From positions 1 to 9,101 of the forward strand of contig JAVVEW010000072.1 in the NCBI GenBank assembly GCA_032251045.1: a stretch of DNA of 9,101 nt. The letters run 5' to 3'. Made by a program: the position numbers and the translations under genes. The notes below the pieces were generated by a model. That model was not told the DNA's origin and searched no databases. It was given only the letters and a program-made list of their open reading frames with translations. The stretch's first letter is position 1. Each line of letters opens with the position of its first letter. Of the stretch, positions 4,734-9,101 are shown in pieces. The stretch comes from JAVVEW01 sp032251045. GTDB taxonomy: Bacteria; Pseudomonadota; Gammaproteobacteria; Methylococcales; Methylomonadaceae.

Positions 4734-6338
4734 ATGCGTATACCCATATTCATAGCCCTAGCCATTGTCAATCTCATCGCCCTGCTATGGGCCATTATCT
4801 GGCCACCTGTAAGCTGGCTACTCATCATCACACTCAGCCTGACCGGCATCGCGCTTCATGACAGCCGCCAAACCCGCCACACCCTGCTGCGCAATTACCC
4901 ACTGATCGGCCGGGGACGCCGCTTTCTGGAAGAGTTCCGCCCCATGGTGCAGCAATACTTCATCGAACCCGATACCGATGGCGCCCCCATCAACCGCATC
5001 TTTCGATCCGTGGTCTATCAACGCGCCAAGCAACAGCTCGACACCGTACCCTACGGCACCAAATTTGATACTTACCGCGTTGGCTACGAATGGATGCCGC
5101 ACTCATTAGCGGCACGCAATCTGACTGAAATTGACACCCATCCTCGTGTCAAGGTCGGCAGCTCGCAATGCACTAAGCCCTATCAGGCCAGTATCCTGAA
5201 CATTTCGGCCATGAGCTTTGGTGCACTCAGCAACCGCGCCATTTTAGCCCTCAATGGTGGTGCCAACATTGGCGGCTTTGCCCACAATACCGGTGAAGGT
5301 GGCCTCAGCGAGCATCACCTTGAACCCGGCGGCGATTTAATCTGGCAAATCGGCACCGGCTATTTTGGTTGCCGCAACGCGCTAGGTTTGTTTGATGCCA
5401 ATCAGTTCGCGGAAAAATCACGCCTGGATGCGGTGAAAATGATCGAAATCAAACTTTCTCAAGGCGCAAAACCCGGTCACGGAGGCGTGCTGCCGGCGCT
5501 CAAAAACACGCCGGAAATCGCCAAAATTCGCGGCATTCAGCCCTACAAGCAAATCAACTCGCCAGCCACCCATTCGGCGTTCAAAAACCCTATGGAATTG
5601 ATGCACTTCATTGCCCAACTACGCACGTTATCTGAAGGCAAGCCAGTGGGTTTCAAGCTCTGTATTGGTCAAAAAAGTGAATTCATCGCCTTATGCAAGG
5701 CCATGCGTGCCTCGGGCATCGTCCCTGACTTCATTACCATTGACGGCGGCGAAGGCGGTACCGGCGCCGCGCCCATGGAATACACCAACTCAGTCGGCAT
5801 GCCATTAACCGATGCGCTGGTATTCGCACACGACTGCCTGGTCGGTTTTGATTTGAAACAGGAAATTAAATTGATCGCCTCCGGCAAAATATTTACCGGA
5901 TTCCATTTGGTCAAACGCCTGGCCATTGGCGCGGATCTGTGCAACAGCGCACGCGGCATGATGTTGGCCCTAGGCTGCATTCAGTCACTGCAATGCAATC
6001 AAGACACTTGCCCTACCGGTATCGCCACGCAAAACCCGCATTTTGTTAATGGCCTGGTGGTTTCCGACAAACGGCAACGCGTCGCCAATTTTCATCGCGA
6101 AACCGTAAAAAGCTGTGCCGAACTGATTGCCGCCGCCGGCCTTTGCCACACCCACGAACTCAATCGCAGCCATGTATTCCGGCGGGTCAGCGCTACCGAA
6201 ATTCAGCGTTATTCTGAAATTCATCCACCCTTGGAACGAGGCTGCCTGCTAGGCAAATCCATCCCTGACAGCTGGCAGTATGACTTTATGCTGGCTAACA
6301 GCGAAATGTTCGCCCCCACGGTTTGCGCGATTGAATAA
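4734..6338 (+). CDS. Membrane-anchored FMN-binding glutamate synthase family protein
   Basis: This 534-residue protein has two hydrophobic segments at the N-terminus (about 4-23 and 25-42), then the FMN-binding glutamate synthase central domain (about 140-480). Seen are AMSFGALS (159-166), HNTGEGGLSEHH (184-195), the flavin-phosphate region DGGEGGTGAAP (337-347) and SGKIFTGFHL (383-392). A cluster motif CX5CX4C follows at C415, C421, C426 (before PTG), which in GltS ligates a 3Fe-4S cluster. It lacks the N-terminal amidotransferase and the C-terminal beta-helix domain of GltB, so it cannot release ammonia from glutamine itself. Its physiological reaction and electron donor are unknown. ATG at 4734 is chosen since MRIPIFIALAIV begins the membrane anchor as in homologues; no good Shine-Dalgarno is seen, and an upstream in-frame TTG at 4680 lies inside the inverted repeat. 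It stands alone, divergent from the arsenosugar operon. Confidence 0.87.
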   Translation: MRIPIFIALAIVNLIALLWAIIWPPVSWLLIITLSLTGIALHDSRQTRHTLLRNYPLIGRGRRFLEEFRPMVQQYFIEPDTDGAPINRIFRSVVYQRAKQQLDTVPYGTKFDTYRVGYEWMPHSLAARNLTEIDTHPRVKVGSSQCTKPYQASILNISAMSFGALSNRAILALNGGANIGGFAHNTGEGGLSEHHLEPGGDLIWQIGTGYFGCRNALGLFDANQFAEKSRLDAVKMIEIKLSQGAKPGHGGVLPALKNTPEIAKIRGIQPYKQINSPATHSAFKNPMELMHFIAQLRTLSEGKPVGFKLCIGQKSEFIALCKAMRASGIVPDFITIDGGEGGTGAAPMEYTNSVGMPLTDALVFAHDCLVGFDLKQEIKLIASGKIFTGFHLVKRLAIGADLCNSARGMMLALGCIQSLQCNQDTCPTGIATQNPHFVNGLVVSDKRQRVANFHRETVKSCAELIAAAGLCHTHELNRSHVFRRVSATEIQRYSEIHPPLERGCLLGKSIPDSWQYDFMLANSEMFAPTVCAIE

Positions 6339-6396
6339 CCTCGCTCGCCGCAGGATCAACCAGCCTTTTTTCCAAAGTAAAGAAGCCAATCTAACG

Positions 6397-6417
6397 CCCC
6401 CTTTTTTTCAAAGGGGG
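6397..6417. repeat. CCCCCTTT...AAAGGGGG palindrome, likely dispersed repeat
   Basis: Perfect 8-bp arms CCCCCTTT (6397-6404) and AAAGGGGG (6410-6417) surround a 5-nt loop. A second G5 run follows at 6422-6426. It lies 58 bp after the glutamate-synthase-like stop codon. Elements of this appearance are common between genes in many bacteria. It could form a hairpin in transcripts from either side and act as a terminator or mRNA end stabiliser, though it lacks a downstream T-tract. Confidence 0.55.
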
Positions 6418-6523
6418 ATTGAGGGGGTATTTGTTCAAAAAAATCCTCACCACAGATTAATGTACCGCGCCACTCAAACCATCCTGCAGCCGAACCCTTT
6501 TGGCAATGTGCACGCAACCCGTT

Positions 6524-6551
6524 TTGAAGCCGCATCATCGCTCGCTATAAT
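6524..6551 (+). promoter_or_regulatory. Sigma70-type promoter of the arsC-wrbA-DUF2069-hda operon
   Basis: A perfect -10 TATAAT (6546-6551) is preceded by TTGAAG (6524-6529, four of six to the -35 consensus) with a 16-bp spacer. Transcription would begin near 6558, leaving a leader of about 100 nt before ATG 6657. It is the best promoter match that I noticed in the window and drives a tightly spaced operon. Confidence 0.6.
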
Positions 6552-6579
6552 GAGCCAAGAGAGTCTGAGTCAAAACCAA

Positions 6580-6603
6580 GACGCCAAGCGCGAAAAAGGC
6601 GTC
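6580..6603 (+). other. Small stem-loop in the leader of the arsC-like operon
   Basis: GACGCC (6580-6585) pairs with GGCGTC (6598-6603) across a 12-nt loop, between the predicted start of transcription and the arsC-like start codon. It is short and has no T-tract, so attenuation is unlikely. It may be incidental. Confidence 0.25.
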
Positions 6604-6656
6604 ACCCCGGCAAGCTCACCTACTCAAACCCGTATGGCTAAACTTCAGGAATTAAC

Positions 6657-7007
6657 ATGACAGTGCGCATTTATCACAACCCACGCTGCAGCAAATCACG
6701 CCAAACCTTGGCGTTATTACGCGAACGCGGCATCGAGCCTGATATTATCGAGTATCTGAAACATCCCCCAGGCACGGATACCTTATCGCACTTACTAACC
6801 CTGCTGAATCTTGAACCTCGGGCTCTAATGCGCACCCAGGAAACCGAATATAAAGCCAACAACCTGGACAATCCTAAACTCAGTCGCGAACAACTGGTTC
6901 AAGCCCTACATGATCACCCAAAGCTGATCGAAAGACCCATTGTCGTCACCGAACAGCGGGCCGTCATTGGCCGTCCCCCGGAAAACATCCTGACCTTACT
7001 GGAATGA
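6657..7007 (+). CDS. arsC: ArsC/YfgD family arsenate reductase (glutaredoxin type)
   Basis: This 116-residue thioredoxin-fold protein is of the glutaredoxin-linked ArsC family, which reduces arsenate to arsenite. The active site loop HNPRCSKSR (7-15) has catalytic C11, and the three arginines lining the oxyanion site are present: R59 (ALMRTQE), R93 (ERPIVV) and R106 (IGRPPENIL). Each is offset by one from the C12/R60/R94/R107 set of the R773 plasmid ArsC. AGGA (6647-6650) sits 6 nt before the ATG. The gene heads an operon with wrbA, DUF2069 and hda. That neighbourhood is typical of the chromosomal YfgD branch, whose true substrate is often untested, so arsenate reduction is likely but not certain. 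If active, it could supply the arsenite used by ArsM about 3 kb away on the opposite strand. Confidence 0.87.
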   Translation: MTVRIYHNPRCSKSRQTLALLRERGIEPDIIEYLKHPPGTDTLSHLLTLLNLEPRALMRTQETEYKANNLDNPKLSREQLVQALHDHPKLIERPIVVTEQRAVIGRPPENILTLLE

Positions 7008-7011
7008 AACC

Positions 7012-7602
7012 ATGACCTCAGTGCTGATCTTGTATTACTCGCGTGATGGTGCCACCAAGGCCATGGCCCAACACATCGCCCGTGGCGCTGAACAAGTCAC
7101 GGGTGTTGACGCGATGCTGCGCACCGTGCCTGACATCTCCACCGTATGCGAGCAAACCGCGCCGACCATTCCCGATACCGGCGCACCTTATGCCACGCTG
7201 GACGATCTCAAACACTGCTCAGGCCTGGCGCTGGGCAGCCCTACCCGCTTTGGCAACATGGCCGCACCGCTAAAACACTTTCTCGATGGCACAACCTCCG
7301 CCTGGTTCAGCGGCGCGCTGGCAGGCAAACCGGCCGGCGTCTTCACCTCCACCGGCAGCCAACACGGCGGTCAGGAAACCACCCTACTCAGCATGATGGT
7401 GCCACTGCTGCATCACGGTATGATGATCGTCGGCCTGCCCTACACCGAACCTGCGTTGATGCGCACCACCTCAGGCGGCACCCCTTACGGCCCTAGCCAT
7501 GTCGCAGGTTCAGGCAATGCTCCGCTCACAGAAGAGGAAAAAACCCTATGCAAAGCCCTAGGCGTGCGTCTGGCCACATTAGCCAAGCGCGGGCCGGCAT
7601 GA
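7012..7602 (+). CDS. wrbA: WrbA-type NAD(P)H:quinone oxidoreductase (flavodoxin-like)
   Basis: This 196-residue soluble flavoprotein is of the WrbA family, which uses bound FMN to transfer two electrons from NAD(P)H to quinones. Flavodoxin-fold features are the FMN phosphate loop YYSRDGATKAM (8-18), the isoalloxazine-contacting GSPTRFGNMAAPLKHFLD (75-92) and TSTGSQHGGQETTLLS (112-127). The WrbA-specific block HHGMMIVGLPY (133-143) and the Gly-rich TSGGTPYG stretch follow. Length matches the family (about 198). The ATG lies 4 bp after the arsC stop, with GGA about 8 nt upstream provided by the end of arsC. The stop overlaps the next start by 4 bp (ATGA). The operon layout suggests co-expression with arsC and hda; a role in redox protection is likely from the family and has not been tested here. 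Confidence 0.9.
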   Translation: MTSVLILYYSRDGATKAMAQHIARGAEQVTGVDAMLRTVPDISTVCEQTAPTIPDTGAPYATLDDLKHCSGLALGSPTRFGNMAAPLKHFLDGTTSAWFSGALAGKPAGVFTSTGSQHGGQETTLLSMMVPLLHHGMMIVGLPYTEPALMRTTSGGTPYGPSHVAGSGNAPLTEEEKTLCKALGVRLATLAKRGPA

Positions 7603-7955
7603 GTACCCGCACCCGCTGGGCGCTTAGCCTGACCTGGATCGGCTATTTTGGCCTGTTTTTCTTGCTGATGGCCTGGCCAACGCTACTGGCAGCGCCCAAG
7701 CAACTGCCGGTGGCACTGATATTGCTGTTTGCGCCGGGGCCATTGCTACTGGTTCTGCCCGGCGTGCTTAACGGCCGTCGCCGCAGCATAGCCGGGGCCG
7801 CCTACTTAAGTCTGTTCTATCTGATTCATGCCACTGTGGAAAGCTATGCCAATCCGGAAAGTCGGGAGCTTGCCATTGCCGAATTGATTTTCGCCTTGCT
7901 GCTATTTTCAGGCGCCACGTATTACCTTAAATACCACCGCACACCTAACGTATGA
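7599..7955 (+). CDS. DUF2069 family integral membrane protein
   Basis: This 118-residue inner membrane protein of unknown function is of the DUF2069 family. Four hydrophobic segments are seen at about 8-30, 37-57, 63-83 and 91-111, separated by short polar loops; the basic NGRRR (58-62) precedes the third. I chose ATG at 7599 because it overlaps the wrbA stop as ATGA and gives a normal N-terminus just before the first membrane segment. An in-frame ATG 17 codons earlier lies within wrbA and would add a polar, non-family extension. The stop again overlaps the hda start by ATGA. The family commonly sits next to hda and wrbA in gammaproteobacteria; nothing in the sequence indicates a biochemical role. 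Confidence 0.85.
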   Translation: MSTRTRWALSLTWIGYFGLFFLLMAWPTLLAAPKQLPVALILLFAPGPLLLVLPGVLNGRRRSIAGAAYLSLFYLIHATVESYANPESRELAIAELIFALLLFSGATYYLKYHRTPNV

Positions 7956-8659
7956 ACCGACAACTTGCGGTGCAATTTGAATATCGCAGTGGCAACACGT
8001 TCGCCGACTACTTCCCCGGCGACAATCAAGCCGCCACCGCGCATCTGCAACAAGCCGCCACCGGTGCCGGCGAGCGCCACCTGCATCTTTACGGTGGCCC
8101 GGCACTCGGTAAAACCCATCTACTGCAAGCCTGTGCCCAATCGGCGCAAGACCTTGGCCGCACCGCCCTGTACATCCCTCTAAAACACCCCAACTTAAGC
8201 CTGGATTTACTGGAAGGCCTGGAACATTTTGAGTTGGTACTGCTCGACGATATCGATGCCGTGGTCAAACAAACTGGCTGGGAATACGCCCTGTTCAACC
8301 TCTACAACCGCATGTACCAGGCACAACACCAGCTCATCCTCAGTAGCCGCCTATCGCCAAAACAACTGCCGGTTGAATTACCGGATTTACACACCCGACT
8401 TAATTGGGGCCTCACCTTGGCGCTCAGTCCCCTGTCTGACGCCGACATGATTGCCGCCCTACAACGCAAAACTCTCAACATGGGCTGCCTGCTCAAACCT
8501 GAGGCTGCTCAATATCTGCTCTCACATTATGGCCGCGAACCCTGGCAATTATGGCGACTTCTGGAAAAACTCGATCAAGCCGCGCTAAGTGCCAAACGTA
8601 AGCTGACCATTCCTTTCATTAAAGAAATCCTGACCCGCCCCACCGACTCAGCCTCATAG
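7952..8659 (+). CDS. hda: DnaA regulatory inactivator Hda
   Basis: This 235-residue AAA+ protein is homologous to DnaA domain III. Hda, bound to the DNA-loaded sliding clamp, stimulates ATP hydrolysis by DnaA and so prevents re-initiation of replication. The N-terminal QLAVQF (4-9) occupies the place of the clamp-binding motif. Walker A is GGPALGKT (48-55), Walker B LVLLDDID (95-102), and sensor 1 lies around LILSSRLSP (128-136). A DLHTRLNWG stretch (145-153) carries R149, in the box VII arginine-finger position, and the sensor 2 region is near REPWQLWRLLEKLD (195-208). There is no DnaA-type DNA-binding domain, and the length is close to E. coli Hda (about 233). The ATG overlaps the DUF2069 stop (ATGA). 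It is the final gene of the operon; no clear terminator follows. Confidence 0.92.
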   Translation: MNRQLAVQFEYRSGNTFADYFPGDNQAATAHLQQAATGAGERHLHLYGGPALGKTHLLQACAQSAQDLGRTALYIPLKHPNLSLDLLEGLEHFELVLLDDIDAVVKQTGWEYALFNLYNRMYQAQHQLILSSRLSPKQLPVELPDLHTRLNWGLTLALSPLSDADMIAALQRKTLNMGCLLKPEAAQYLLSHYGREPWQLWRLLEKLDQAALSAKRKLTIPFIKEILTRPTDSAS

Positions 8660-8699
8660 GTCGTACTGTTCTGTTGGGTAATCGCTATCTCGTTGCTAC

Positions 8700-8906
8700 T
8701 CAGCACAGATCAACTACGGCATTGCCAATGCGATTATCTCGTTCTCCACAATAAACCCTATAGCCAGAACCGAAAAACATCTTCAACTCACTAACGCCCT
8801 CTCCAATCGGCTCGCAACCTCCATAACCGTCTTGTTGTAACCGGAAGACGCGGCCAGAATGCGTTACTTGTACGCCCGCACGCCACCCGGGCTTGAACAT
8901 GCACAC
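8700..8906 (-). pseudogene. Truncated RelE/HigB-like addiction-module toxin relic
   Basis: Read leftward, a 68-codon frame from ATG 8906 encodes the middle of a RelE/HigB-type 'addiction module killer' toxin (TIGR02683-like). It has VFRLQQDGYGG (20-30), PIGEGVSEL (33-41) and GSGYRVY (46-52), the most conserved blocks of that family. The N-terminal half of a normal toxin of about 95-100 residues is missing: upstream sequence is a palindromic repeat. The C-terminus departs from the expected LLCGGDKxxQ-type ending and meets TGA after VVDLC. No antitoxin gene follows, since hda ends on the other strand at 8659. It is therefore almost certainly non-functional. The family call is by motif memory. 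Confidence 0.65.
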
Positions 8907-8917
8907 CCAGTTTCGTG

Positions 8918-9006
8918 GAGTAGATAAGCTTCAGCGCATCCACCCAAATAGTCCGGTAGGTTGAGGCAATAGCTGACTCGGTAGATGCGCTAAAGTTTAT
9001 CCACCT
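8918..9006. repeat. Imperfect 27-bp inverted repeat (GTGGATAAGC...GCGCATCCACC type)
   Basis: Arms 8918-8944 and 8980-9006 are reverse complements at 21 of 27 positions, separated by 35 nt. The arms carry the GGTGGATAA...AGCGCATCCACC pattern familiar from intergenic repeats in many gammaproteobacteria. The element abuts the truncated side of the toxin relic. It could be a decayed miniature mobile element or REP-like sequence; no flanking target duplication was identified. Confidence 0.6.
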
Positions 9007-9020
9007 AAGCAAAGACGACA

Positions 9021-9065
9021 GCATGGATTGCCGTAAAGCCGTTCACGGCGTTCCTCGACCCATGC
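9021..9065. repeat. Second imperfect palindrome at the right edge
   Basis: GCATGG (9021-9026) and CCATGC (9060-9065) are exact reverse complements around a G/C-rich centre that itself contains GCCG/CGGC (9038-9049). It follows the 27-bp inverted repeat within 15 bp, giving a small nest of palindromic elements. No gene is visible from 8907 to the window end on either strand. Confidence 0.35.
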
Positions 9066-9101
9066 GACCCACGCCTAAAGCACCGTGAAAATGCTCAAAC
9101 T

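Larger units (their letters stand above)
6339..6656. other. Intergenic region before the arsC-like operon
   Basis: About 318 bp without a supportable gene. It holds a CCCCCTTT/AAAGGGGG palindrome (6397-6417), a good sigma70-type promoter (6524-6551) and a 6-bp stem in the leader (6580-6603). Open frames on both strands run through the palindrome and yield low-complexity peptides with no family resemblance. Confidence 0.6.

Noticed and set aside
6397..6417. Classical rho-independent terminator
   Set aside because: The stem is good, but no T-tract follows it on either strand; kept as a repeat only.
6356..6538. Minus-strand open frame of 60 codons between the two plus-strand units
   Set aside because: It is translated straight through the CCCCCTTT/AAAGGGGG palindrome, a common source of false peptides (IPPQSPFEKKG-like).
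6280..6660. Plus-strand open frame of 126 codons ahead of the arsC-like gene
   Set aside because: It begins inside the glutamate-synthase-like gene in another frame, crosses the palindrome and the promoter, and resembles no family.
8791..9024. Minus-strand open frame of 77 codons in the right-end region, first read as the toxin N-terminus (WVDALK...)
   Set aside because: The WVDALKLIYST stretch is simply the translation of the 27-bp palindromic repeat arm, not toxin sequence; the conserved toxin blocks lie in a different frame further along.
1..9101. CRISPR array, tRNA, rRNA or complete insertion sequence
   Set aside because: No regularly spaced direct repeats, no tRNA-like cloverleaf and no complete transposase gene were found by eye; this was not tested by computation.

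Overview
The window looks like a gammaproteobacterial chromosome. The best taxonomic clue is the right-hand operon: an ArsC-family reductase, a WrbA-type flavoprotein, a DUF2069 membrane protein and the DnaA regulator Hda. I know this neighbourhood from gammaproteobacteria. The arsenosugar cluster, the Rpn-type transposase start at the left edge and the G/C-rich intergenic palindromes would fit a methanotroph (Methylococcales), but that is an impression and not a demonstrated placement.

Left edge (1-159): the first 23 codons of a minus-strand Rpn/PD-(D/E)XK transposase-nuclease gene and its short upstream region. Region 160-4417, all on the minus strand: a compact six-gene operon. In transcription order it holds a small ECF-type sigma factor, a small zf-HC2 zinc-finger anti-sigma-like protein, the arsenite methyltransferase ArsM, a TIGR04283 family glycosyltransferase, a TIGR04282/DUF2064 transferase and the radical SAM enzyme ArsS. 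ArsM methylates arsenite, ArsS is expected to attach a 5'-deoxyadenosyl group to the methylated arsenic, and the two transferase-like proteins probably help turn this into an arsenosugar. The unusual point is the control: a sigma/anti-sigma pair heads the operon, where many ars operons have an ArsR repressor. The anti-sigma has three Cys and one His that could in principle sense As(III).

Region 4418-4733 is a divergent intergenic stretch with several inverted repeats, including a perfect 9-bp one just ahead of the next gene. Region 4734-6338 (+) encodes a membrane-anchored, stand-alone FMN/Fe-S glutamate-synthase-like protein of unknown reaction. Region 6339-6656 holds a palindromic repeat and a good sigma70-type promoter.

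Region 6657-8659 (+) is a tight four-gene operon, arsC/yfgD-like, wrbA-like, DUF2069 and hda, whose last three genes are joined by ATGA overlaps. The right end (8660-9101) has no intact gene. It holds a truncated RelE/HigB-like toxin relic on the minus strand, next to imperfect palindromes that look like dispersed intergenic repeats.
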